Source: a sulfur-oxidizing endosymbiont of Gigantopelta aegis (GTDB lineage Bacteria > Pseudomonadota > Gammaproteobacteria > GRL18). Taken from it: a stretch of 64,000 nt of DNA. Shown piece after piece: positions 35,045-44,061 of the stretch. The translations under genes and the position numbers were made by a program. The notes beneath the pieces are model-generated. The model was not told the origin of the DNA, ran no database searches, and saw only the letters and a list, made by a program, of their open reading frames with translations. The DNA lies in contig NZ_JAEHGE010000001.1 of the NCBI RefSeq assembly GCF_016097415.1, positions 2,219,157-2,283,156 of the forward strand, given 5' to 3'. The stretch's first letter is position 1. Each line of letters begins with the position of its first letter.

Positions 35045-35629
35045 ATGAAAACATTATTAATTGCTGCAGTAATTACTACAATCGCTGCTACTGCGTCTAT
35101 GACAGTTTCTGCTTCTTCTTGGAGCCCTATGGGTGACGGAAACAGCAATTCTAACTTCAATGGCAATGGCTATAACAACATGAATAACAATGCTTATGGC
35201 AATGGTTATGGTAATGGTTGGGGCGACGGTTCTGGTGATGCAGATATGGACGGTGATGTTGAAATCACTATCAAAGCACGTGGTCGTGGCCGTGGTAAGG
35301 GTAATTCTCGTGGTTCTGCTTATGGAAGTGGCAATAGCAACTACAATGGCAACAACAACATGAACAGTCGCTTTGATGGTCGTAACAACTATGCTAACAC
35401 ACCTTATGGTTATGGTTATGCACCTCAGCCTATGATGAGAGCGCCTCAAATGGCTCCACAAATGGCAGCGCCAAACCCACAAGCTAAAGCGCAATATGAA
35501 GCACAACAGAAGCGTATGCAGGCAATGCAACAGCAGCAACAAGCTCAAATGCAAGCTGCTCGTAAAGCTTATGAAGAAAGAATGAAGCAATGGGCTGCTC
35601 AAGCACCAGCTGCTCCAGCTGCTAAATAA
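35045..35629 (+). CDS. secreted Gly/Asn/Met-rich protein, sulfur-globule-protein-like
   Basis: 194 residues with a strong GGAGAG ribosome site. A signal peptide (KTLLIAAVITTIAATASMTV, cleaved after SASS or nearby) is followed by repeats of Asn, Gly and Tyr (NGNGYNNMNNNAYGNGYGNG), an acidic patch (DADMDGDVEI), a basic patch (RGRGRGKG), a PYGYGYAPQP segment and a Gln/Ala/Met helical tail. This composition resembles the envelope proteins of periplasmic sulfur globules in sulfur oxidisers. That assignment is by composition, not a motif, so other structural or biofilm proteins are possible. A strong terminator follows, so it is a single-gene unit, probably highly expressed. Confidence 0.55.
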   Translation: MKTLLIAAVITTIAATASMTVSASSWSPMGDGNSNSNFNGNGYNNMNNNAYGNGYGNGWGDGSGDADMDGDVEITIKARGRGRGKGNSRGSAYGSGNSNYNGNNNMNSRFDGRNNYANTPYGYGYAPQPMMRAPQMAPQMAAPNPQAKAQYEAQQKRMQAMQQQQQAQMQAARKAYEERMKQWAAQAPAAPAAK

Positions 35630-35687
35630 TATTGAGTGAATTAACTTAGACTGCTTGCTTTAAGCGGTTTAAGTTTCAAACAATATA

Positions 35688-35727
35688 AAAAGCCCGCAAT
35701 AGCGTCTGCTATTACGGGCTTTTTTTT
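35688..35727. terminator. strong terminator, probably shared by two convergent genes
   Basis: AAAAAGCCCGCAATAGC and GCTATTACGGGCTTTTTTTT pair around GTCT, with eight T residues after the stem on the plus strand and five A before it. It follows the Gly/Asn-rich gene and precedes the end of the minus-strand HD-GYP gene, so it probably stops both. Confidence 0.92.
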
Positions 35728-35750
35728 GAAATATTAGATGATGGGCAAGA

Positions 35751-37106
35751 TTATGTAAATAACTTTTTCATCAGCCAGCTTTTATCTGCTTTTTGTAAAC
35801 TATTGATAATTTCATCAGAGTCAATGCCAAAAGAACCCAGTGGGATGCTATTAATAATTTTGGGCTTGGCATCATGGGTTGCGTGAATGCTTGCAAGATC
35901 GAGGATTTTTAATGTGCTAACAGGATTTTTTTCTTTGTCACGAAGGATCATGACCTTAGGAAGCAATTTATAGTGGGTGTTTTGTTCGATAATAACGGCA
36001 ATCTCTCTGGAGTTTAACTCGATTAATGAGCCAGCAGGATAAATTCCAATGGATTGAATGAATTCTTCAACCAGATCGGACTGGAACTTGCTGTTGCGAA
36101 GCGCATACAAGTGTTCCATTGCCCTTGTTGCGTCCAATGATTTGTAGCTATCGCGCTGATTGGTTATTTTTTCATAATAACAAACGAGTCCTGCAATCTG
36201 TGCCGGAAAGATAATTTGATCCTGAGATAATTTTCTCGGGTAGCCCGTGCCATCATAGCGTTCACAATGGGCAGCAATGGTTTCAAGAATTTTTTCTGAG
36301 AATCCGCCCATTCTTTTTAATAGGTTTACGGATAAATTGATATGCTTGCGATAGACAGATAGTTTAGCGCCTTCTATTTCGTCAGATTCTTCTAAAAGTT
36401 GCCTAGGCAGACGTGCCTTACCAATATTGGCAAGTAGTACCGCGATGGACAATTCAGTGAGTTCTTTTTTCGGTAAGGATAAGTGTCTGCCAAAGGCGAT
36501 AGCCCAAATAGTGGCTCGGATAGAGCGGTTATGAGTATGGGTGTCTTTGGCTTTAAGGCGAGACAACCATAAAAAAGCATCAGGATTGCGAATGATGCTG
36601 TCAACCATATTGCCCGCTGTTTGCTTTATTTGCTCGATATCAAAAAACTTGCCCCTAGAAGCCTGATTCATGATTTCGGTTGCAGTGAGAGTAATATTTT
36701 CATAGAGCTTGTGAACGGTTTTAAATTCTTTTTCGAAGGCTACTTTTTCGATATAAAGACTATTGTTACGTTTAAGCTGCTGTTTTTTTGGTTGTAGTGC
36801 TTGTGCTTCAATTGAAGGGGCGTTATTAAAGTAACTATCCTGCTTAGCAAAGACTGTCCGTGCTGTTAATTTACTCGTGTTAGCGCCTATTTGTTCTAAT
36901 TGGCTAATATCAACACGTAATTTAGTGAGGTCTACATCAATGTAAACATGCTGACAAAGTGCAGAAAGTTGTTGAATGTCGTTGTTATCACGAACATAAA
37001 AGCCTTCGATAGGATAGGATGTGTAAATCCATGGACGATCCAGTTTTGAGATATACATACCCTGAGTCAGAGATTTGATATCAATTTTTTTACTATTTAC
37101 CGCCAT
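35751..37106 (-). CDS. degenerate HD-GYP-domain protein with DUF3391 N-terminus
   Basis: 451 residues. Residues 1-130 match the DUF3391 region that precedes many HD-GYP domains (LTQGMYISKLDRPWIYTSYP). The C-terminal HD-GYP domain keeps the overall fold and part of the signature (AAHCERYDGTGYP at about 278-290). The first HD pair is replaced, though: LLANIGK at 224-230 has Ala-Asn where active enzymes have His-Asp, the second His of HHE is Cys281, and the later VDxxDA is VCYYEK. Several metal ligands are lost, so it probably does not hydrolyse cyclic di-GMP and may be a receptor or scaffold. It is transcribed alone. Confidence 0.88.
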   Translation of the reverse strand: MAVNSKKIDIKSLTQGMYISKLDRPWIYTSYPIEGFYVRDNNDIQQLSALCQHVYIDVDLTKLRVDISQLEQIGANTSKLTARTVFAKQDSYFNNAPSIEAQALQPKKQQLKRNNSLYIEKVAFEKEFKTVHKLYENITLTATEIMNQASRGKFFDIEQIKQTAGNMVDSIIRNPDAFLWLSRLKAKDTHTHNRSIRATIWAIAFGRHLSLPKKELTELSIAVLLANIGKARLPRQLLEESDEIEGAKLSVYRKHINLSVNLLKRMGGFSEKILETIAAHCERYDGTGYPRKLSQDQIIFPAQIAGLVCYYEKITNQRDSYKSLDATRAMEHLYALRNSKFQSDLVEEFIQSIGIYPAGSLIELNSREIAVIIEQNTHYKLLPKVMILRDKEKNPVSTLKILDLASIHATHDAKPKIINSIPLGSFGIDSDEIINSLQKADKSWLMKKLFT

Positions 37107-37645
37107 GATTGAATTCTCTAGCTATACGCACTTGGATTATTATTTTATTTGGGAATATGGTTACTCCCAATAGTATTAGGGTAAATTATAGTAAGAAAAT
37201 GATTTAAAAGAAGTTGAGTCAATCACAAATACGATAAAAATCTTAAAATTAGCTCACATTTTGATAAAGCAATTGAATTTCTTAGGGAAATTGTCTATAT
37301 TGATCAATGAATATCTATTTAAAAGTGACTTTAAATAGGTTTTTTGTAAAGAAGTTACAATAATGGATAATAAATAGAACAATAAACCGTTTAACGGTAT
37401 AACTGCTTGTGATGGAATACGCAGTAAAGTAAAAGGATATTTTAAATTTTTTGAGCACTTTTGAGCACTTTTGAGTAATTTTGAGCAATGTGAGGTTCGT
37501 TTATACTGAGTAAGAAGCCTATTTTTAAGCTTTTTATCGATAACTTTTTTATAATAGTGTAAGCAAGGTGACCTAAATAGAATTCGTTGTACCGCACTTT
37601 TTGCGGAGAAATTCTGCTAGCATTTGAGCTTATTTAGCTATTGCT
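37107..37645. other. 539-base intergenic region with a 10-bp tandem repeat
   Basis: No gene is seen here. At 37451-37490 four 10-base units occur (TTGAGCACTT twice, TTGAGTAATT, TTGAGCAATG), one per helical turn. At 37591-37605 CCGCACTTTTTGCGG forms a small hairpin inside a wider inverted repeat with GAATTC/GAAATTC at its ends. The region serves as the divergent promoter area for the HD-GYP and cyclase genes; a small RNA is possible but not supported by a terminator. Confidence 0.6.
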
Positions 37646-39543
37646 GTGTCGAAATTGAGGGTACATGAATTTTTCATGGATAATCACACCATAAACGCTG
37701 TATTATTAACCGATTCATCAACCATTGATGGTTTAATTACCTCCTTGCTAGATGGTCATCGATTTAAAATTAAAGCCATTAATTCTGTCGAAGCAGACTA
37801 TTTTCAACAGATCGTGGATGCTAAGCCTGAATTGATCTTTATTCGCGCCATGCTGGCTAATTTAGATGGGCTTTCTGTTTGCGATCGCATTCGTTCTCAC
37901 CCAAAATTATGTCAGGCTCGACTGATTTTTATTTCCTCTGACACCTTGAATCGTGAACACGCAATTGATCATCGTGCCAATAAATTTCTCCAATTACCCT
38001 TTTCTCGTCAGGATTTAAGTCAGGCGATAACGCCCTTATTTGAGCAAAAAACCAAATTATTATTGGTCGATGACAGTAAAACCTGTCGTCGCCTGATTAA
38101 GCCCTCTTTAGAGCAGGAAGGCTATGAAGTCATCGAAGCCGGTAATGGTGAACAGGCTTTAAAAATTATCCGTTCAACGAATATTGATATTATTGTCAGT
38201 GATGTTGAAATGCCTGTGCTAGATGGTATTACCTTATGTCGTATTATCCGCCAACAAGAAAAACTCTCGACACCGGTTTTATTATTGTCCTCTCAGCAAA
38301 CCGATAAGGCAATTATCAGTGGTTTTAATGCCGGTGCGGATGATTACATTATCAAGTCTGATCATTCTGCAACCCGCAAAATAGTCGTGCCCGAATTGTT
38401 GTCTCGTATTGAACGCTTATTGAATGCGCAAAAGTCACAGGGGCGCCCAGAACGAATTTTAGTGGTGGAAGATTCTGCCACCATGTTACACCAATTAAAG
38501 AATTCTTTGAAAATTCAGGGTTTTCAAATTGATGTAGCTAGAGATGGCTTATCGGCATGGGAAAAGCTGAATGCCAATCAATATGATATGGTGTCACCGA
38601 CTATGATATGCCTTATGTGGATGGCTTAGAGCTATGTACGCGTATTCGTCAATCAAACAAATTTAATAATCTACCCATTATTATTGAAACCAGCAAGGAC
38701 TCCAAAGCCGATCAAGTAAAAATTCGCTCTATTGGTATTCAGGCATTCATTACTAAACCCTTTTCACCGGATAGATTAATCGCCGAGGTGGAACGAGTTT
38801 TAGCTGAAACCCGCTTAAAGCATAATCAAAATGCCATGAGTCGCTACTTGCCTGATTCAACGATAACACGCATTTCTGCCACTGAAAACAGCCAACATGG
38901 CACTATCGCAGAAGATAAATTTCGTACCTTATTATTTTCTGATATTGTGCAGTTTACTCATATTACGGGTCAGCTGACTTCTATGAAGGTGGTTGATTTT
39001 CTTAATACCTACTTTGATCGCATGGTGGCAGAACTGATGCATTTTGATGCCACGATTGATAAATTCATTGGCGACGGTATTTTTGCCTCATTTGGCTTAC
39101 AGGAAGAGGGGGCTTTTCGTGCTGTTTGCGCCGCCGCCGCTATGCTCAAAGCCTTGCCGGAATTAAGAAAATCCACGGGCTTAGATGTGCATATGCGCAT
39201 TGGTATCCATTCTGGTCACGTGATTATGGGGGATATCGGTAGTCGTTTATCCAGACGGGATTTCACCCTGATTGGTGAAAACGTTAATATCGCGGCACGT
39301 TTGGAACATTTGGCCAAGCATGATGGCATTTTGATTTCACATGCAACCTATAAAATGATCAAAAATCGCATTACAGTCATCCCCATTCCGGCTTTAAAAT
39401 TAAAAGGCATTAAAGAGCCTATGAAGGCTTATTTAGTTAAATCCATTAAATCATATCACTCTTTTTCCAAGTCAATGGATTTGGTTTCTAGTTCAAATAA
39501 TGCTAGAAAAAATTCAATTGAGAAGGTTTTTAACTCACACTGA
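37646..39543 (+). pseudogene. three-receiver class III nucleotide cyclase, broken by a one-base frameshift
   Basis: The first frame (to 38629) has two full receiver domains and the start of a third. REC1 (LIFIRAMLANLDGL) has Arg where the phospho-Asp should be. REC2 (LLLVDDSKTC, IIVSDVEMPVLDG) is intact. REC3 starts ILVVEDSATM. At about 38590 the frame breaks. The sequence GGTGTCACCGAC would read V-I-T-D-Y-D-M-P if one base were added (GTGATCACC), and the second frame continues YDMPYVDGLELC from 38608. After REC3 is a class III cyclase (LLFSDIVQFTHI, DKFIGDGIFASF, TLIGENVNIAARLE), which makes cAMP or cGMP. I start at GTG 37646; ATG 37676 is an alternative. The gene is either recently broken or reflects a sequencing error. 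The SUMF1 gene overlaps its stop. Confidence 0.85.
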
Positions 39544-40823
39544 TGAAGAATCCTGAGGCTAAAATACGCCTGCGTATCATTAGCAAAAGCTTGATTTTAT
39601 CTGGGCTGTGTTTTTTGCTGTTATTCTCATTACCCTCTCTGGCCAAAGAAGATGCTAGCTTCTATCTAAAGCAAGCTTCTCAGGCCTATAACCAAGGAAA
39701 CTACCGCAAGGCTGAGGAAGCGTTTCGTCACTTAGTGAAAATGAAAGTGAATTTACATGAAGATTTTTATTATTTTTATGGCAAGACACTTTATCATAAT
39801 GGACAATACCAAAAGGCCGCTGATAACTTAAACACCTATACTGAAACAGTAGGCAGTAAAAATAAATACTATCGCGATGCAAAGCGTTTACTCTTGCGCT
39901 CAGAAAAAAAACTGGCGAAAAAAAATCACCCAGAATCCCAAAAATCATCTGCGTCACAGCAGCGTACTTCTACCAAAGAGTCTCGGTCTGTAAAAAATAA
40001 AGAGTCCTTAACTAAGAATGAGTCCTTAACTAAGAATGAGTCCTCAACTAAGAAAGAGCCCTTAACGGATAGAAAATCCTCAACTAAGAAAAAGCCCTCA
40101 ACCGTTAAAAAATCAACTGCTTCTAAGCCACCCATTCCAAAAATGAAAAAACTCCCCTCTGGTCGGTTCACCATGGGGACAAATCATGGTGCAGATGATC
40201 AGCGTCCCCCTCATAAAGTGTCACTCAAAAAAGCCTTTGCCATTGGCCAGTATGAAGTCACTTTTGCACAATATGATGCCTATACCAATGCCACAGGAAA
40301 AAAGCAGGCCGATGATCTGGGCTGGGGGAGAGGTAATCGTCCGGTAATCAATGTCACCCTGAAGAACGCTCAGGATTATGCCCGATGGTTAAGCAAAAAA
40401 ACCGGGCGCACTTTTCGTTTACCGACAGAAGCAGAGTGGGAATATGTGGCACGTACCGGCGTTAAAGCCCAACTCGGTTTTAAGGACTTACTTGGCTTGG
40501 GGGATGCAAATTGTGATGATTGCCGATATTTTTGGCAGAGTGATAGCACGGTAGAAGTGGGTGAATATGAGGCGAATAAATACGGTGTTTATGATTTATT
40601 CGGTAATGTTTGGGAGTGGACCTGTTCTATTTACACCAAAAAATATTATGGTCAGGAAAAAGTGTGTGCTGACAATCGTCGTTTGTTGGGAAAAACTATA
40701 GCAGTACGAGGCGGTGGTTGGGACTCGTTCAGCGCCACTTTGAAATCCTATGTTCGTTATAATAACTTCCCGAATTACTCAAGCCATGACTTAGGTTTTC
40801 GTTTAGTTGAAGAATTGAAGTGA
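39543..40823 (+). CDS. TPR plus SUMF1 (formylglycine-generating-enzyme-like) protein
   Basis: 426 residues whose ATG overlaps the cyclase stop (TGATG). A signal peptide (LILSGLCFLLLFSLPSLA) leads to TPR-like repeats (YLKQASQAYNQGNYRKAEEA, YYFYGKTLYHNGQYQKAADN). A Lys/Ser/Thr/Pro linker (about 150-200) is coded by an 18-bp tandem repeat. The C-terminal SUMF1/FGE-sulfatase domain has MGTNHGADDQRPPHKV, the LPTEAEWEYVAR motif, DLFGNVWEWTC and RGGGWDSF. In bacteria this domain is common in signalling and surface proteins and need not make formylglycine. The FGE copper-site cysteines are not clearly conserved, so catalysis is doubtful. Confidence 0.85.
   Translation: MKNPEAKIRLRIISKSLILSGLCFLLLFSLPSLAKEDASFYLKQASQAYNQGNYRKAEEAFRHLVKMKVNLHEDFYYFYGKTLYHNGQYQKAADNLNTYTETVGSKNKYYRDAKRLLLRSEKKLAKKNHPESQKSSASQQRTSTKESRSVKNKESLTKNESLTKNESSTKKEPLTDRKSSTKKKPSTVKKSTASKPPIPKMKKLPSGRFTMGTNHGADDQRPPHKVSLKKAFAIGQYEVTFAQYDAYTNATGKKQADDLGWGRGNRPVINVTLKNAQDYARWLSKKTGRTFRLPTEAEWEYVARTGVKAQLGFKDLLGLGDANCDDCRYFWQSDSTVEVGEYEANKYGVYDLFGNVWEWTCSIYTKKYYGQEKVCADNRRLLGKTIAVRGGGWDSFSATLKSYVRYNNFPNYSSHDLGFRLVEELK
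40002..40109. repeat. 18-bp coding tandem repeat in the SUMF1 gene
   Basis: Unit GAGTCCTTAACTAAGAAT: two exact copies (40002-40037) and four degenerate copies up to 40109, each coding six residues of the type ESLTKN/ESSTKK. It forms the extended linker between the TPR and SUMF1 domains, so length changes would keep the frame. Confidence 0.9.
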
Positions 40824-41097
40824 AGTGAAGTGAACAACTACTTTAACACAGCGCTTAATATTTATTGATTCTTGTACAATTGTATTCCATACTATTCAAA
40901 GTTTATACCGAGCTGATTTTTTTAGGTTAAAGGTGAGAGTTTGCCAATCAGAGGCGTATGACATAGAATTTCTGCAGATATTTCAAAGCGTAGACATATT
41001 ACATCTGAATTGTGGTGAAATAACATCCATTAATGCATTGGGCTAAAATGCGTTTAATTTACTCAAGACCAAATATAAGAATAAGGTTAAATAATAC

Positions 41098-43002
41098 ATG
41101 GTAGCAAGTTCCTATGATGCTCAGGATATCGAGGTTTTAAATGGCCTTGACCCCGTAAAACGCCGTCCGGGTATGTATACCCAAATTGAACGTCCTAACC
41201 ACTTGGCACAGGAAGTCATTGATAATAGTGTTGATGAGGCTATGGCTGGATTTGCGCATCGCATTGATGTGGTCTTATATAAAGATGGCTCCTTGTCGGT
41301 TAAAGATGATGGCCGTGGTATGCCAGTTGACCTGCATCCGGAAGAAAAAATTCCCGGTATTGAACTTGTACTGACCCGCTTGCATGCGGGGGGTAAATTC
41401 TCCAATGACAATTATCAATTTTCCGGTGGTTTACATGGGGTTGGAGTCTCAGTGGTTAACGCCCTATCGGTGAAGTTAGAAATATGGGTACGCCGTAAGG
41501 GTGAAGAGTATCACATGGCTTTTGCCAGTGGTGATAAAACTCAGGATTTGGAAGTTGTTGGTGAAGTGGGTAAACGCAATACCGGTACGACAGTGCGTTT
41601 TTGGCCGGACAAGCAATACTTTGATACCATTAAATTTTCTGTACGCCGTCTAAAACATGGTTTGAAAGCTAAAGCCGTTTTATGCCCAGGGCTGGAGATT
41701 AATTTTAAAGATGAAAATACTGGCGAAACTGAACGCTGGTATTATGAAAAGGGTCTGTCAGATTATCTCATTGATGAAATAGATGGCCGCGACTGTTTGC
41801 CCGCTATTCCCTTTACCGGCCATCTTGAAGGCAACAATGAACAAGCAGAGTGGGCGGTACTTTGGTTAGACAGGGAGACTGAAAACTGGGATGGCACACC
41901 GATTATGGAAAGCTATGCCAACCTGATCCCAACACCGCAGGGTGGTACGCATGTGAATGGTTTTCGCACAGGCTTAACAGAAGCCATTCGAGAATTTTGT
42001 GAATTTCGTAATTTACTCCCACGGGGAGTTAAGCTAACACCAGACGATGTTTGGGATAGTTGTTGTTATATTTTATCGGTAAAACTACAAGATCCCTTAT
42101 TCTCTGGACAGACGAAAGAGCGCTTATCCTCTCGTGAATGTGCTTCCTTTGTTTCCGGAGTAGTCAAAGATGCATTTAGCTTATGGTTGAATGAAAACAC
42201 GGAAGATGGAGAGCGTCTTGCTGAGCAAGTAATCAACCGCGCGAATCAGCGTATTCGTGCGGGCAAAAAAGTCATCCGCAAAAAAGTCACTCAAGGCCCG
42301 GCACTGCCGGGTAAGCTGGCAGATTGTACCTCTTCTGATTTTAATGAAACTGAGTTGTTTTTGGTGGAAGGCGATTCAGCCGGCGGTTCGGCCAAACAAG
42401 CACGGGATCGCTATTTTCAGGCAATTATGCCCTTACGGGGTAAAATCCTCAACACTTGGGAGGTGGACTCATCTCAGGTGCTCGCTTCTAATGAAGTACA
42501 TGATATTTCTGTGGCGGTCGGTGTCGAGCCGGGCTCAAGTGACATAAAAGGTTTGCGTTATGGCAAAATCTGTATTTTAGCGGATGCTGATTCCGATGGT
42601 TTACATATTGCTACGCTATTGTGTGCATTATTTATTCGTCACTTTATGCCCCTAGTGAGTGCGGGTCACATTTATGTGGCTATGCCGCCCTTATTTCGTA
42701 TTGATATAGGCAAGCAGGTTTTCTATGCCCTGGATGAATCAGAAAAGAAAGGCATATTAGATCGCATTGAAGCGGAAAAAATTCGTGGTAAAGTCAGTGT
42801 GCAACGCTTCAAAGGACTGGGTGAAATGAACCCTTTGCAGTTAAGAGAAACCACCATCGCCCCCGACACCCGACGATTGGTGAGACTTACCGTTGAGGAA
42901 GGTGATGAGACACATTTGATGATGGATATGCTCTTAGGTAAAAAAAGAGCCGCTGATCGTCGATCTTGGCTTGAAAAAAATGGCGATCTAGCCGATATTT
43001 AA
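41098..43002 (+). CDS. parE: DNA topoisomerase IV subunit B
   Basis: 634 residues, the ParE length. GHKL ATPase motifs: EVIDNSVDEAMAG, KDDGRGMPVDLHPE and GGLHGVGVSVVNAL. The TOPRIM domain has LVEGDSAGGSAKQARDRYFQ and ILADADSDGLHIATLL, and QRFKGLGEMNPLQL lies near the C-terminus. It lacks the 170-residue insertion typical of proteobacterial GyrB, supporting ParE. With ParC it decatenates chromosomes. A diguanylate-cyclase gene lies between it and parC. Confidence 0.95.
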   Translation: MVASSYDAQDIEVLNGLDPVKRRPGMYTQIERPNHLAQEVIDNSVDEAMAGFAHRIDVVLYKDGSLSVKDDGRGMPVDLHPEEKIPGIELVLTRLHAGGKFSNDNYQFSGGLHGVGVSVVNALSVKLEIWVRRKGEEYHMAFASGDKTQDLEVVGEVGKRNTGTTVRFWPDKQYFDTIKFSVRRLKHGLKAKAVLCPGLEINFKDENTGETERWYYEKGLSDYLIDEIDGRDCLPAIPFTGHLEGNNEQAEWAVLWLDRETENWDGTPIMESYANLIPTPQGGTHVNGFRTGLTEAIREFCEFRNLLPRGVKLTPDDVWDSCCYILSVKLQDPLFSGQTKERLSSRECASFVSGVVKDAFSLWLNENTEDGERLAEQVINRANQRIRAGKKVIRKKVTQGPALPGKLADCTSSDFNETELFLVEGDSAGGSAKQARDRYFQAIMPLRGKILNTWEVDSSQVLASNEVHDISVAVGVEPGSSDIKGLRYGKICILADADSDGLHIATLLCALFIRHFMPLVSAGHIYVAMPPLFRIDIGKQVFYALDESEKKGILDRIEAEKIRGKVSVQRFKGLGEMNPLQLRETTIAPDTRRLVRLTVEEGDETHLMMDMLLGKKRAADRRSWLEKNGDLADI

Positions 43003-43046
43003 TAGACGATGCTATTTCGTCTGTTTTTTATCGATTTGGGGACTCT

Positions 43047-43973
43047 ATGAATGTTTTGGTGGCGGAAGACAGTGATGTGATCCGCGCAATTATTATGCAA
43101 ATTATATCGGAACTGGGTCATACAGTTTGTGCGGCAGAAAATGGGCTTGAAGCAGTCGAATTATTTAAAGATCAAAATGCCGAAAAAATCGATCTCATTG
43201 TCATGGATGCAGAAATGCCTATCATGGATGGTATGACTTCAACATCACAAATCCGCACTCTTGCCGGTGATGATTGGCTACCCATTATTTTTCTCAGTGC
43301 TCACTCAGAAGATAGCTATCTACAAAAAGCGCTGGATTCGGGTGCTGATGTTTATTTGCGAAAACCCATCAATAAAGTTGAATTGGCGGCACAAATTAAG
43401 GCCATGGGTCGTATTGCTGAAATGAAGAACAAGTTGGATGAAGTAAATGTTCAATTGCATGATCTGGCTAATCAGGATGGTTTGACTAAGATCGCAAATC
43501 GTCGTGCTTTTAATGAACGTATTAATTATGAGCTAAAACAAAGTCATCGTAACAAAATTCCCTTTAGCTTAGTGCTCTGTGATATTGATTATTTCAAATT
43601 ATATAATGATACTTATGGACACCTAGCCGGTGATAATTGCTTAAAGAAGGTGGCCAAAACCATTGAGCGTTCGTTTCGGCGTGAGACGGATATGGTGGCA
43701 CGCTACGGCGGTGAGGAGTTTGCCGTCTTATTACCCGGCACTAACTCAGATGAAGCTCGGCCATTGGTGGAAAATATGTTGAAAAATATTAATGCTTTGG
43801 ATATTCCACATAGTTCATCCGAAGTGGCCAAGCACATCACTATCAGTGCCGGTGTTGTGACACATAATGATGAAGAAAATGAAAAAACTTCCAGCACTTT
43901 TATTCATTTAGCTGATAAAAATCTCTATAAAGCTAAAGAAGGAGGTCGTAATCAAATTATTGTCTCTGCTTAG
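43047..43973 (+). CDS. REC-GGDEF response regulator diguanylate cyclase
   Basis: 308 residues. The receiver domain (VLVAEDSDVIRAIIMQII, phospho-Asp in LIVMDAEMPIMDG, Lys in YLRKPINK) is followed by a short coiled linker (AEMKNKLDEVNVQLHDLANQ) and a GGDEF domain with LTKIANRRAFNE and RYGGEEFAVLLPG. GGEEF is an active variant, so it should make cyclic di-GMP. An inhibitory RxxD site is not obvious. It is 45 bp after parE and 89 bp before parC, all on one strand, an uncommon insertion in the par pair. Confidence 0.93.
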   Translation: MNVLVAEDSDVIRAIIMQIISELGHTVCAAENGLEAVELFKDQNAEKIDLIVMDAEMPIMDGMTSTSQIRTLAGDDWLPIIFLSAHSEDSYLQKALDSGADVYLRKPINKVELAAQIKAMGRIAEMKNKLDEVNVQLHDLANQDGLTKIANRRAFNERINYELKQSHRNKIPFSLVLCDIDYFKLYNDTYGHLAGDNCLKKVAKTIERSFRRETDMVARYGGEEFAVLLPGTNSDEARPLVENMLKNINALDIPHSSSEVAKHITISAGVVTHNDEENEKTSSTFIHLADKNLYKAKEGGRNQIIVSA

Positions 43974-44061
43974 TACCCTATTCCTGCTTGTATTTGTCGG
44001 ATTTATTCATTAGTATCACTGCTATATAACTCAATAATTTCAATGAAAAAAATAATAATTT

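Noticed and set aside
35057-35602. Minus-strand open frame opposite the Gly/Asn-rich protein gene
   Set aside because: Its composition (Ile/Thr/Val runs) is the complement of the AAC/GGT repeats; the plus-strand gene has a signal peptide, ribosome site and terminator.
38580-38630. Programmed ribosomal frameshift in the three-receiver cyclase gene
   Set aside because: There is no slippery heptamer at GGTGTCACC and no stimulatory hairpin obvious after it, so a one-base deletion or sequencing error is the simpler reading.
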